Positions 51,943 through 60,901 of a stretch of 64,000 bases of DNA are shown here, one piece after another. The stretch is taken from the NCBI GenBank assembly GCA_018266255.1, contig JAFEAT010000023.1:86657-150656 (forward strand), read 5' to 3'. Each line of letters begins with the position of its first letter. Position 1 is the stretch's first letter. Both the position numbers and the translations under genes were made by a program. This stretch comes from Cyanobacteria bacterium SZAS-4. Its GTDB lineage: Bacteria > Cyanobacteriota > Vampirovibrionia > Obscuribacterales > Obscuribacteraceae. The notes under the pieces are model-generated. The model made no database searches. It was not told the DNA's origin and was given only the letters and a program-made list of their open reading frames with translations.

Positions 51943-52231
51943 AAAAATTGAACCGTTGTCGGTTTGTTATAAATGGAGTGAATGCATGTATCGAAAATTC
52001 AACCGTTATCGGTTGAGTCTTTAATGGAGTGAAGGCATGCATCGAAAATTCAACCGGTGTCGGTTGAGTTTTTAAATGGAGCGAAAGCCTGCGTCGAAAA
52101 TTCAACCGATATCGGTTCAGTTTTTAAAATGGGGCGAAATGAAGTTATCGAAAATTCAACCGATATCGGTTCAGTTTTGAAAATGTTGCGTCAGCAATTT
52201 AATTAATTCAACCGATGTCGGTTGATTTTTC
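51943..52231. repeat. Palindromic repeat cluster C (6 units)
   Basis: Six units with period about 50 to 54 bases: near 51943-51967, 51993-52022, 52043-52073, 52095-52127, 52149-52180 and 52203-52231. Each has ATTCAACCG-N4-CGGTTSA; in two units the centre is fully symmetric (CCGATATCGG). Sequences between units 2, 3 and 4 are also alike (TGGAGTGAAGGCATGCATCG), unlike CRISPR spacers. The array lies between a terminator and the stop of a minus-strand gene. Confidence 0.85.
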
Positions 52232-52233
52232 CA

Positions 52234-52725
52234 TCAAAGAAGTCCGTCAATGTTCCGGATCGTACTCTTTAACAACGGTTGCGCCTGCCCTCTGGGTGTA
52301 CAAATAACGCCCCAATCGTCGTCAATTCTTGAAACGGTTATGCGCTCAGAATCGTCGGTGCCACGGTCTACAAAACCGTAAGCACGAAACACTATATCTT
52401 TGGTGGAGTCTTTTGTTTCATCTATCCTGAAAGAGACCTGTGTTGCATTACTTGTGATTGTTCGAATACCCAACAAGTGCATCTGATTGTTGATCACAGA
52501 GTAATTCTGCATGTTGATGTGACTCGGTTCTTTTGAATCGGGCAGAATCACAGCAGGTGGCTTGTTTGCGATTATCAGGTCCAGCACTAAGTCTTGGTAT
52601 CGGTCTCTGTCTCTGTTGAACCGTACGACCAATTGTTTATCTGAGATGTGATGAGGCGAGATAGCGTTGCTGCTATGCAGTAACGACATGACACTGGCCA
52701 ACAAACACTCTATTAAAGCGTCCAA
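52234..52725 (-). CDS. Unknown protein, start uncertain
   Basis: 163 residues in the longest form, from a TTG at 52725; an ATG at 52689 would give 151. Strands such as KQLVVRFNRDRDRYQDLVLD, PPAVILPD, NNQMHLLGIRTI and TQVSFRIDE suggest a small beta-rich protein. No signal peptide or family is recognised. A run of eight C (G on the coding strand) at 52734-52741 lies just upstream, a site prone to length change. The stop is next to repeat cluster C. Confidence 0.5.
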   Translation of the reverse strand: MDALIECLLASVMSLLHSSNAISPHHISDKQLVVRFNRDRDRYQDLVLDLIIANKPPAVILPDSKEPSHINMQNYSVINNQMHLLGIRTITSNATQVSFRIDETKDSTKDIVFRAYGFVDRGTDDSERITVSRIDDDWGVICTPRGQAQPLLKSTIRNIDGLL

Positions 52726-52853
52726 GTCAGAAACCCCCCCCTTTTGGATTATACAAGTGAACCTAATTTTGGCAAAAGAGGTCGGACCTTTACCAAATCC
52801 TTGCCGCCTTGGCCATTTTTTTGAGAAGATAGGCCGGTCTAGGGAGGCGGAAC

Positions 52854-53831
52854 GTGGGACCTGATAATGATCAATCCGATGCGCCTATAACTGCGCCCTC
52901 GTCTTCAATTTCTTCCTCTCAAGCCTCGATTGTGTCTCCGTTCAAGTGTTTTCAGAGTCAGCAATGGTGGAAAAATGCGGCGCTGCTTTCTTTTCTCTAC
53001 GCTCGCCATTGCGTTATTCCAGCTGGGCTCTGGCTAGTTTTTCTTGCGGTCCTTCTTGTCCCCGGCACTTTTCTTGTTGCTACGTTCACAAAGACCGTTG
53101 AAGTGATGCAGTTGGTTCAGGCTTTTGTTGTCTACTTGGTCACTATGTTCATTGCCGTGCCTTTGCTTTTTTGGTGTTTCGGTGCTTGGCTGGTGCGCCT
53201 TACAGCCTACGCCGCTGTCTTTGAATCTTTCTCTCGCGACGAGATGATTACGGCAAATCTCGACAAATCCCGCGTCATAGCTGCTCAACGAAAAGCATTG
53301 GAGCATACGAAAACACAGAAGGGGTTTTTAGCAAAATTTTGGTTTGCTTTGACAATTTTCTTGATCGGGCCATTTGTAGTCTTTTTTGTCTCGATGATGG
53401 TGATCGTATGTACGTCTTCAGCTCTATTAGGCAGTTCGGCGCTGAAACTACCGATGTGGGCGATTGTACTGACCGGCATATTTTGTTTGTGCTCCGGACT
53501 TGCTACAACCGTTCCAAGTTTCGTAGGTGTTTGCATTTCTGCCAATGTTGAAACTGACCCGATTAAGGAAGCCAAAAACACTATAGTTGTGTCTGTCAAA
53601 AGTTTTTTGCCGTTGACGATAATCACGGCTGCGTCTGTTCTTCTAAGTGTTCTGATATCGTCTCCTCATGAACTTTTTCAGGCTGGGCAGGCGCCCATGA
53701 GTACATTGAATGTTGATTGGGTGTCTATTGCTCAAGAAATTTGGCGAGCTGTTTCCAGCACAGTCGTTTGGACTATTACTTTAGCTCCGATGTGCGAATA
53801 CATGCGAGGAAAACAGATTCGAAATGGTTGA
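52854..53831 (+). CDS. Polytopic membrane protein, unknown
   Basis: 325 residues with about six membrane helices (for example PAGLWLVFLAVLLVPGTFLV, FVVYLVTMFIAVPLLFWCFG, FALTIFLIGPFVVFFVSMMV, IVLTGIFCLCSGLATTVPSF) after a Ser-rich N-terminus. The layout resembles DUF4013-like envelope proteins, but no family is assigned. GTG start at 52854 behind GGGAGGCGGAAC. The stop overlaps the CobT-like gene by 8 bases, so they are translated together. Confidence 0.65.
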   Translation: MGPDNDQSDAPITAPSSSISSSQASIVSPFKCFQSQQWWKNAALLSFLYARHCVIPAGLWLVFLAVLLVPGTFLVATFTKTVEVMQLVQAFVVYLVTMFIAVPLLFWCFGAWLVRLTAYAAVFESFSRDEMITANLDKSRVIAAQRKALEHTKTQKGFLAKFWFALTIFLIGPFVVFFVSMMVIVCTSSALLGSSALKLPMWAIVLTGIFCLCSGLATTVPSFVGVCISANVETDPIKEAKNTIVVSVKSFLPLTIITAASVLLSVLISSPHELFQAGQAPMSTLNVDWVSIAQEIWRAVSSTVVWTITLAPMCEYMRGKQIRNG

Positions 53832-54933
53832 TTCGTTCCTGCAGATCGTCAACGATGAAAGACGGATGGCTGCGCTCCTCTCCGAACTGCAATCCAACTG
53901 TGCATTTTACCTGTGTCTTGGAAGCACCTCGATTAGCGATGTTGAGGGCATCTCAGCTGCCGGTTCAACTCCTCAATACCGCCGACTGACTCCAGCTGCA
54001 GATGCTGAAGCTTTAGTTCTAGGACAGACAAAAACAGTGGAAAAGCTACCAGTGTCCCCGCTTGGTGTCGTATCGCCGGTCGTGATTACGAGAGCTTGTT
54101 TGCACTTAACTAACATCGCACCACAGATTGTTGATTGCGGCGCATTCGTGCCGCCCGGCATACCTCATTTTTCGGCTGGCAATTGTCCAGCCGATTCGGT
54201 TGCCACAGGTCTGGCATTGCCACTAAATATAGTGCGCTCATTGTTTGACAGAGGCTTTGAATATGGCGCCCAGCAATCAGCTGATTGCCGGCCGATGATC
54301 GTAGCCGAGTGCGTTCCTGGCGGCACTACAACGGCACTGGCTGTGCTTCTCGCTCTTGGTTATGATGCACAATATTCCTTATCCGGAAGCATTCCCAACT
54401 GCAATCACGCGATGCGTCTTGAATTGGTTGAGCAAGGATTGAGGCAGTTGCGTGGGCAGTCACTTCTAGCTAATCCGTTTGACATTCTTGCTGCGGTTGG
54501 TGATCCAATGCAACCTTTCGTTGTGGGAATGGCACTTGCAGGCTGTCGTAATAGCTCAATCATCCTCGCTGGTGGATCTCAGATGCTCGCTGTTTATGCC
54601 CTGTGTGCGGCGCTCGCTGCTCAATATGAGGTTGAGATTGCGGACGCTCCGATTGGCGTGATTACGACCAAGTGGGTTGCCTTCGACCCTAATGCACGCA
54701 TCGCCGATCTCAGTAAGCAGATAGGAGCGCCTCTGTGCGCAGCATCGCCAGACTTCATGTTATCGAGGCACAAGGGATTGCAAGCCTATGAAGCGTTCAA
54801 CGTCAAAGAAGGCGTGGGTGCAGGTGCCGCAATGGCTCTTGCTTATCAAGTTCTTTCGGGAGATGGCGGTTTATTGATGGCGAACATCGACCAGTCTTAC
54901 GACGATATGGTGGGTACTCTGTGCTCAACCTGA
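53824..54933 (+). CDS. CobT-like nicotinate-nucleotide phosphoribosyltransferase (cyanobacterial/archaeal type)
   Basis: 369 residues. The glycine-rich stretches VAECVPGGTTTALAVLLALG and SIILAGGSQMLAVYALCAAL and the DAPIGVITTKWVAFDP segment are like the cyanobacterial and archaeal proteins of the TIGR00303 type, which are annotated as CobT-like enzymes for the lower ligand of cobamide. The evidence for this role is mainly genomic association, so it is a prediction. No other cobalamin gene is nearby. The overlap with the membrane protein gene upstream suggests a shared pathway. Confidence 0.75.
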   Translation: MVDSFLQIVNDERRMAALLSELQSNCAFYLCLGSTSISDVEGISAAGSTPQYRRLTPAADAEALVLGQTKTVEKLPVSPLGVVSPVVITRACLHLTNIAPQIVDCGAFVPPGIPHFSAGNCPADSVATGLALPLNIVRSLFDRGFEYGAQQSADCRPMIVAECVPGGTTTALAVLLALGYDAQYSLSGSIPNCNHAMRLELVEQGLRQLRGQSLLANPFDILAAVGDPMQPFVVGMALAGCRNSSIILAGGSQMLAVYALCAALAAQYEVEIADAPIGVITTKWVAFDPNARIADLSKQIGAPLCAASPDFMLSRHKGLQAYEAFNVKEGVGAGAAMALAYQVLSGDGGLLMANIDQSYDDMVGTLCST

Positions 54934-55015
54934 GTGTATTAGGACGATTTCCGAAGTTAATATTCGTCACTCAGCCGTGCACTAAGTGACAAATACTATA
55001 GTCGTAGAGAAGGAT

Positions 55016-56488
55016 CTAATCGTAGACAGAGACGCAGTTACGGCCGGCTTCTTTTGCTTTTTGCAATGCAAGCTTCGCATCGCGCAGAATCGTTTCTGGA
55101 TTTAAATCTTCCATGTTGAAGTGCGCGCAGCCAACACTGACTGTTACCTGGGGCCCTTTCTTTCCGGAGCCTTTGCCGAAGCCTAGTTGCTCAACTTCCA
55201 GGCGAACTTTCTCGGCGAGAACTTTGACGCCAGCTATCTCTGTGTTAGGCAGTACAACAGCAAATTCGTCGCCGCCATAGCGTGCGATCAAGTCGCTCGA
55301 GCGTGTGATGTTGAGGAGTCGATTGGCGATTGTCGATATGACAACGTCACCTACGTCGTATCCGAATTCATCGTTGAGCACGCCAAAGTTGTCGATGTCG
55401 ATAATTGCCATGCCCACAGCCAGTCTTTGTCTGAAGGAAAAAAGCAATTGTTGCTGCAGAAATCCGACAAGAAATTCCAGGTTGTACAAACCAGTCAGTG
55501 GATCGATTGACGCTCTGTACGCTTCACGTGAGTGCAATACCTCAATCTCTTGCTTAGCCAGTAACAGTTGAATGACTGGCTGCATCTGTAATTGCAGCTG
55601 GCTCATGAACGCTTTTGACGTCGCATTGAAAGTTTTTTTCTGGTAAGAAGCGAAAACCAACGCTCCTGTTCCAGTCTTCTCACCAGCCACTGGCAACAGT
55701 TCGAATTCGCCGAGCCCCTTTCCTTTTTCATCGAATTCACCGCGAATATCCAAAGCTAAATCACGTGGCACCGACAGTTGTTTTGCTATTTTTGCCAGTA
55801 GCTGCTCGAACGCTTCTTTGCTCAAACCGGGCGCCAATTGAAATGCGGCCCAGGGATTATCTGGATTGGCAATGACGATGCCAAGCACATCCGGACTGAA
55901 AAGTTGATTTATTGATGAGAAATATGCGTCGACAAATCTTTTGCGCGGTTCGATCAAACCCGTCATGTTGCGGGTCAGTCTTGTGACAAGCCTTTCAATC
56001 AAGAGGTCATCCAACAAACCGGCATAGCTATTGATTAAATTGTGGCTGGAGAATGTGCGTGAGGGCACAAGCAGATTCTTGACCATGCTTGTTTTCCAAC
56101 CTTGTTCTTTTGCCGATTTGATCAATTCTTCGATCATTTCGATGACGGCTTTCAAATCTTTCAATTCTTCGGGTTCGAGCAACGCATCCGGCAACGAGGC
56201 GATGCGCCAGAACTCATCTTGGTCTGCTGGTGCCCCCTTTATTAAGACAATTGGAAGTCTGCTTGTTCGGTCATTCGATTTAATCAAACACGACAGTTGA
56301 TAGCCACTCAAGTCTTGCAAAGATGTAGATGCGATCACAATATCCGCACCTTGCGAACCCAGCTCGTCAAGAGCATCAAAGCCGCCTCTGCACGCAGATA
56401 TCTCATGGCCAGCTGCTTTCAGCTCGCTCTTCAGGTCACTGTGCGCGATTGGATCTTCGTCTACGAATACAATTTTGAATTCTGCCAT
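55016..56488 (-). CDS. Pseudo-receiver/GGDEF diguanylate cyclase
   Basis: 490 residues. Receiver-like domain (about 1-115): IVFVDEDPIAHSDL keeps the acidic pair, but the phosphoacceptor position in DIVIASTSLQDLSGYQL is Ser, so it is probably not phosphorylated. A middle part (about 130-330) resembles a sensory region. The GGDEF domain has DPLTGLYNLEFL, ARYGGDEFAVVL intact, and the RSSD inhibitory site before it, so it should make c-di-GMP and be product-inhibited. ATG 56488 follows GGAACTGGAGAGC; the frame to 56581 is not used. Confidence 0.85.
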   Translation of the reverse strand: MAEFKIVFVDEDPIAHSDLKSELKAAGHEISACRGGFDALDELGSQGADIVIASTSLQDLSGYQLSCLIKSNDRTSRLPIVLIKGAPADQDEFWRIASLPDALLEPEELKDLKAVIEMIEELIKSAKEQGWKTSMVKNLLVPSRTFSSHNLINSYAGLLDDLLIERLVTRLTRNMTGLIEPRKRFVDAYFSSINQLFSPDVLGIVIANPDNPWAAFQLAPGLSKEAFEQLLAKIAKQLSVPRDLALDIRGEFDEKGKGLGEFELLPVAGEKTGTGALVFASYQKKTFNATSKAFMSQLQLQMQPVIQLLLAKQEIEVLHSREAYRASIDPLTGLYNLEFLVGFLQQQLLFSFRQRLAVGMAIIDIDNFGVLNDEFGYDVGDVVISTIANRLLNITRSSDLIARYGGDEFAVVLPNTEIAGVKVLAEKVRLEVEQLGFGKGSGKKGPQVTVSVGCAHFNMEDLNPETILRDAKLALQKAKEAGRNCVSVYD

Positions 56489-56553
56489 GCTCTCCAGTTC
56501 CTGCTGTTTTCGTGCCGTGCTCGTCAATTTTACAGGGTTAGCCAGGCAGTATC

Positions 56554-56615
56554 TATCATCTGATTGGTCAATGCGTATCATCTGATTGGTCAGTGCGTAT
56601 CATCTGATTGGACCA
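56554..56615. repeat. 22-bp tandem repeat in a divergent promoter region
   Basis: Two full copies of TATCATCTGATTGGTCA-R-TGCG (56554-56575, 56576-56597) and a third partial copy (56598-56615). The period of 22 is close to two turns of DNA, so regulator molecules bound to the copies would lie on one side. It lies between the divergent GGDEF and acyl-CoA dehydrogenase genes. Confidence 0.85.
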
Positions 56616-56707
56616 GTTGTGGGTGTTATGATCATGGTTCAAATATTGCTCTGTGCCGGGTCGATTCAATGTTGATCGACTTGAACTGACGAGGACCGCG
56701 ACTGATT

Positions 56708-57886
56708 ATGGCAACTGCGACATCTCTTAAAGACCAGCCTCTCACCTTCGAATACTCAGAAGAGCAACTGCTCATCCGTGACACGATTAGAGAAATTGCG
56801 CAGAAAGAATTTGCTCCGCGAGCCGCTGAAATCGACCGAGATCATCGATTTCCCCGCGAGAATTGGGAATTGCTTGCTGCATCGGACGTATGTGGGCTTC
56901 CTTTTCCTGAACAATATGGTGGAGCTGGTCTTGACTCCCTTTGCTACAGCATCGTTGTCGAGGAGCTGGCCAAGGTTTGTGCCACTACATCTGTTGTCTA
57001 TTCCGCTCATGTGTCTTTGACAGCCAAACCAATTTATATCTTCGGAACTGAGGAGCAGCGACAGCGCTTTCTCGTGCCAATGTGTCAAGGAAAAAAGCTT
57101 GGTGCTTTCGCTTTATCTGAGCCCGGCTCTGGTTCGGATGCTGCTGCCGCCCGATGTACGGCTGTTCTGGACGGTGACCACTTTATTGTCAACGGCTCAA
57201 AAAATTGGATCACTAACGGCGTAGAAGCTGATTACTACCTTGTAATTGCGCAGACTGACCCAAGTTTGAAGCATAAGGGACTGGTTGCTCTCGTTATTGA
57301 GAAGGGCACTCCAGGTTTCACTTTCGGAAAGCTTGAGGATAAGCTTGGCATCAAGGGCTCGTCGACATGTCAAATCATGTTTGAAGACTCGCGCGTGCCT
57401 GTTGCAAATATGCTCGGTTCGATTGGTGAAGGCTTCAAAGTTGCTATGTCGACTTTAGATGGTGGCAGAATCGGCATTGCTTCTCAGGCGGTGGGTATCG
57501 CTCAAGGAGCCTGGGACCACGCATTCAAGTATTCAAAAGAGCGAGTCGCGTTTGGCAAGACGATCAATCAGTTTCAGGCGATTCAGTTCATGCTGGCTGA
57601 AATGCAGACTGAAATCGATGCCGCCAGATTGCTCACCTACCATGCCAGCATCGCCCAAGACCGGGGCGTCAAGTTTACGAAAGAAGCTGCGCACGCAAAG
57701 CTGTATGCCTCAGAGGTCGCGATGCGAAGTACCGTGAAGTGTGTGCAGATCTTCGGTGGATACGGCTACGTAACTGATTATCCTGTTGAGCGTTATATGC
57801 GAGACGCAAAAATTACAGAGATATACGAGGGAACCTCCGAGGTACAAAGAATTGTGATTGCCAGTCACGTGTTAAAAGGAATGTAA
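56708..57886 (+). CDS. Acyl-CoA dehydrogenase
   Basis: 392 residues. FAD-dependent oxidation of acyl-CoA to enoyl-CoA in fatty-acid breakdown. PFPEQYGGAGLD, FALSEPGSGSDAAA, WITNGVEADYYLVIAQTD, FEDSRVPVANMLG and IYEGTSEVQRIVIA with the catalytic Glu are all present. It is close to butyryl-type/short-chain enzymes; chain length cannot be fixed by eye. The ATG at 56708 has weak spacing from GAGG. It precedes the J-domain gene by 4 bases. Confidence 0.95.
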   Translation: MATATSLKDQPLTFEYSEEQLLIRDTIREIAQKEFAPRAAEIDRDHRFPRENWELLAASDVCGLPFPEQYGGAGLDSLCYSIVVEELAKVCATTSVVYSAHVSLTAKPIYIFGTEEQRQRFLVPMCQGKKLGAFALSEPGSGSDAAAARCTAVLDGDHFIVNGSKNWITNGVEADYYLVIAQTDPSLKHKGLVALVIEKGTPGFTFGKLEDKLGIKGSSTCQIMFEDSRVPVANMLGSIGEGFKVAMSTLDGGRIGIASQAVGIAQGAWDHAFKYSKERVAFGKTINQFQAIQFMLAEMQTEIDAARLLTYHASIAQDRGVKFTKEAAHAKLYASEVAMRSTVKCVQIFGGYGYVTDYPVERYMRDAKITEIYEGTSEVQRIVIASHVLKGM

Positions 57887-57890
57887 AACA

Positions 57891-58589
57891 ATGTCGTGGA
57901 ACCCGCCTCCCCAGCCGAAACCTCCAGGTGCAGCTCCATCAGGCAATGGTGGACCAGAAGAACCAGGAGATTTGAGTCTTTATCAGCTTCTGCATGTTGA
58001 CCGTGATGCTCATGTAACCATCATCCGGTATGCATATCGGTTTTTAGCCGCCCAATATCACCCAGACAACGGTGAAACTGGTGATGCCGAGAAGTTCAGA
58101 ATCATAACCGAGGCGTGGAAGACGCTTTCCGATGAAGGCAAACGAGCTGCTTACGACATGTCGCTGGGTGCTCAAGAACAGAACCGTGGTGGCAAAGAGC
58201 ATAAGGCACAACCGAAGGTCAATGAATTTGGTCGGGACTCGTTGCCAACGATGGTCAAAGCAGGCATTTCATGGAACGAAATTGAACTGAGGTTGGCTAT
58301 TTTGCAGGTTCTCCTTGCTGCTCGCAAGAAGAAACCGTCAACTGGTGGTGCCTCGGGTAAGATGCTGATGGACTGTTTGCAGTTGGATAGCATCATCGAG
58401 ATCGAATTTGCCCTGTGGTACTTGCGCGAAAAGGGATACATCGAGACGGGCGAACGTGTATTTATGATCACCGGTATCGGTCTGGATTACCTGACAGATC
58501 AACTGTCTAAGACTCAGATTCTGGAAGGTCCTGGCGCGAGCGAGAAGAAGGTCAACGACGTGGCAAACTTGCCTGCTTTGTTGAAATAA
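57891..58589 (+). CDS. J-domain protein with C-terminal winged-helix segment
   Basis: 232 residues. Pro/Gly-rich N-terminus (about 30), J domain (about 30-90) with the HPD motif in AAQYHPDNGETGDAEKF, a charged linker, and a winged-helix-like C-terminus (LRLAILQVLLAARKKKPSTG, then EIEFALWYLREKGYIETGER and ITGIGLDYLTDQL). J proteins recruit DnaK; the other domain may bind DNA or a partner. No DnaJ zinc domain. It follows the acyl-CoA dehydrogenase by 4 bases. Confidence 0.8.
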   Translation: MSWNPPPQPKPPGAAPSGNGGPEEPGDLSLYQLLHVDRDAHVTIIRYAYRFLAAQYHPDNGETGDAEKFRIITEAWKTLSDEGKRAAYDMSLGAQEQNRGGKEHKAQPKVNEFGRDSLPTMVKAGISWNEIELRLAILQVLLAARKKKPSTGGASGKMLMDCLQLDSIIEIEFALWYLREKGYIETGERVFMITGIGLDYLTDQLSKTQILEGPGASEKKVNDVANLPALLK

Positions 58590-58650
58590 GACTGGCTGGC
58601 AATAGAGTCTGCGCCGTATGACTTTAGCCGGTGCTTGGCTAGGCACTGAA

Positions 58651-58684
58651 TATGGTGCGCGCTATCGTATGGTGCGCGCTAATC
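58651..58684. repeat. 17-bp direct repeat
   Basis: TATGGTGCGCGCTATCG and TATGGTGCGCGCTAATC, adjacent copies, between the J-domain gene and the rnhB stop. No gene overlaps it. Confidence 0.8.
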
Positions 58685-58690
58685 TAATCG

Positions 58691-59470
58691 TTAGGGGCTA
58701 ACGAGGGTGGCGACTTTTTCGTCGATTTCGCAATCACTCAAGTCTTCTTCGGCGGCGTTCCAGGAGCCGGTGACAAACTTCTCGCTGAAAAGGCGCCGAT
58801 GATGAGCGGTCATACCCAGCTGGCTAAGCGCCTCTCGGTGAGATTTTGATCCATAGCCTTTGTTCTGGTGCCAGTGATATTCAGGGTGCAAATTGCTCAG
58901 ATCGAGCATTAGTTTGTCACGGTAGACTTTCGCTATGATCGAAGCAGCTGCAATCGATGCTGACGTAGAGTCTCCCTGTACTACAGGTATTTGCAAATGC
59001 TCAACATCTTTCATCGCTTTGTTACCATCAACAAGAATGAGCGTTGGCAGCAGATCTGGGAGCAATGCTTTTACTTTTGTCATCGCTCGTCGCATGGCAA
59101 GAAGGCTCGCTTGCAATATGTTGATATCGTCGATCTCAGGCACTGACGCTTGCTCGATTGCGCAGACGGCAACTTCTTGGATGATCAAACTGAGGCGCTC
59201 ACGTTGAAGCTGCGAGAGCTTTTTGGAGTCATTCAGCTCGCACAGCGATTCAGCCAGTTCGGAACTTTCATTGATCTCTGGAAGCATCACTGCTGCGGCA
59301 ACAACTGGTCCAGCCAGACAACCTCTTCCCACTTCATCGGTGCCGATTAAATAGCACTGCGGTTTTTTTGATCGACCTTTGAATCGTTGCTTCCTGTCGA
59401 ATAAAAGTAACTGGCGAAGTGAAGCCAATTTTTCTTCTGTGTCTTTTTTTCGGGGAAGAACTTTTGGCAT
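58691..59470 (-). CDS. rnhB: Ribonuclease HII
   Basis: Removes RNA from RNA-DNA hybrids, including single ribonucleotides. The active site is seen in GTDEVGRGCLAGP (DEVGRG), LVDGNKAM, and QGDSTSASIAAASIIAKVYRD, split across the usual positions. A basic N-terminal part (residues 1-40) precedes the core. The C-terminal part beyond HHRRLFSEKF is acidic. It is the last gene of the rplS-ylqF-rnhB order seen in many bacteria. Confidence 0.95.
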   Translation of the reverse strand: MPKVLPRKKDTEEKLASLRQLLLFDRKQRFKGRSKKPQCYLIGTDEVGRGCLAGPVVAAAVMLPEINESSELAESLCELNDSKKLSQLQRERLSLIIQEVAVCAIEQASVPEIDDINILQASLLAMRRAMTKVKALLPDLLPTLILVDGNKAMKDVEHLQIPVVQGDSTSASIAAASIIAKVYRDKLMLDLSNLHPEYHWHQNKGYGSKSHREALSQLGMTAHHRRLFSEKFVTGSWNAAEEDLSDCEIDEKVATLVSP

Positions 59471-59496
59471 TTAGGCACCACCGCTATCTGTCACGA

Positions 59497-60372
59497 TTAT
59501 AGAGGGGGCGGTGCTTTATCTAAAGTCATTCTGCCTAATCTGCCATTGCGCAAATCGCTGAGGAATGTGCTTGCAGCCCGCGCTGTGTCTAGCTTTCCGC
59601 CGTGAGTTAAAAAATGTCGTAGAGTTGCGAAATCTTCCAGGCTAGCCGAACTCAGCTCGGTGCCTGGCATATACTGTTCGATGATCGTTGGATATGTTTT
59701 CTTGAGCAGACCCAGTCCATGTCTGGAAACTTCTTCTGCATTGTATGTAGTTTCTGGAATTAGGTTGAGCATGGCGAGTTTCAAACGCACGTCCTCAGTC
59801 AGGTTCGCAGCCGGCAGAAATCCTGGTGTATCAAGTAATTCAATTTCTGGATGCACGCGCACCCACTGAGGACCTCGCGTTACACCTGGTTTATTGGCCG
59901 CCTTAGCCTTATTCTTGCCGATTATCCAGTTGATCAAGCTCGATTTACCGACGTTTGGCATGCCGACCACAACTGCTCTCATTGGTCTAGGTAAAAGTCC
60001 CTTTTTCTTGAGAGCTGCGCGTTTTTCTTCAGTCAATTGCAAAGCGATGTCGAGGATTCGTCCGCGGTTCTTTTGCGTTTTCAGTGACAGAGACAGAACC
60101 GAATTTGGCAACTCTGTTTTTTGTGGAGTCTGGCTCTGAGTCGTCATCAGAGCTAACCATTCTCTTACTTTGTTAGAGTCAGCCAGATCCTCTTTACTGA
60201 GGACAACCAGTCTCGGTTTGTGTCCGAAAATCTCTTGTCCATTTGGATGCCTGCTGGAAAGCGGGGCGCGGGCATCCAGCACCTCAATAACCAGATCAAC
60301 CCACTTGAGAGTGTCCTGCAAAGACTTAAAAGCCGTTGCATGACCTGACCCCTTGCCGGATTTTGGTGGCAT
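59497..60372 (-). CDS. ylqF: Ribosome biogenesis GTPase YlqF/RbgA
   Basis: Circularly permuted GTPase that helps assemble the 50S subunit. G4 comes first (VVLSKEDLADS, with Ser in place of the usual Asn of NKxD), then G1 GMPNVGKSSLIN, and G3 LLDTPGF. KWVDLVIEVLDARAPLSSRHP is the N-terminal family motif. 291 residues. It lies 26 bases from rnhB and 67 from rplS. Confidence 0.93.
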   Translation of the reverse strand: MPPKSGKGSGHATAFKSLQDTLKWVDLVIEVLDARAPLSSRHPNGQEIFGHKPRLVVLSKEDLADSNKVREWLALMTTQSQTPQKTELPNSVLSLSLKTQKNRGRILDIALQLTEEKRAALKKKGLLPRPMRAVVVGMPNVGKSSLINWIIGKNKAKAANKPGVTRGPQWVRVHPEIELLDTPGFLPAANLTEDVRLKLAMLNLIPETTYNAEEVSRHGLGLLKKTYPTIIEQYMPGTELSSASLEDFATLRHFLTHGGKLDTARAASTFLSDLRNGRLGRMTLDKAPPPL

Positions 60373-60439
60373 GTTTTATCCGAAGTAGCCCGCAAGACAA
60401 TGGCAGTCTTTGACCGCAATGTGCTGGAATGGCTAACGC

Positions 60440-60901
60440 TTACTGTTGTTCTGAAGCCGTTTCTGATTTAGCAGGTTCGGCAGCAGGAGCGGTCGGAGCA
60501 GCAGCTGGAGCAGCTTTAGCTTGTGGTGAAGCTGCACCAACGAGCTCTTTCTTAGCACCGATTTTCTCTTTAATACGAGTCGCCTTACCTGTACGTTCAC
60601 GCAAGTAGTACAGCTTGGCGCGACGAACGTGTCCACGACGTTGAACGGTGATTTTTTCGACGCGAGGTGAGTGGAGCAAGAACACACGTTCAATGCCGAT
60701 TCCCTGAAATACACGTCTTACTGTGACGGTGGCTCCGACGCCATGACCGTTGCGCTTGATGATTACGCCCTCGTAACCCTGCGTGCGTTCCTTGCCGCCT
60801 TCTTTGATTTTTACGAACACTTTGACGGTGTCACCGATGTTTAGGACCGGCAAGTTCGTCTTCAATAATGGTGCTTCAATTTCCTGGATAATCTGATTCA
60901 T
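60440..60901 (-). CDS. rplS: 50S ribosomal protein L19 with Ala/Pro tail
   Basis: 153 residues. The L19 core ends with RRAKLYYLRERTGKATRIKE at about residue 115; PVLNIGDTVKVFVKIKEGGK and RIERVF-like strands are present. The last 35 residues are an Ala/Pro/Glu tail, which most L19 lack. The start at 60901 (MNQIIQEIEA) fits the family; the frame to 60952 is unused. It begins the ribosome-related operon. Confidence 0.96.
   Translation of the reverse strand: MNQIIQEIEAPLLKTNLPVLNIGDTVKVFVKIKEGGKERTQGYEGVIIKRNGHGVGATVTVRRVFQGIGIERVFLLHSPRVEKITVQRRGHVRRAKLYYLRERTGKATRIKEKIGAKKELVGAASPQAKAAPAAAPTAPAAEPAKSETASEQQ

Noticed and set aside
51943..52231. Possible CRISPR array
   Set aside because: Units are palindromic and the sequences between them are alike; no cas gene is present. 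Unit spacing is regular only because of local duplication.
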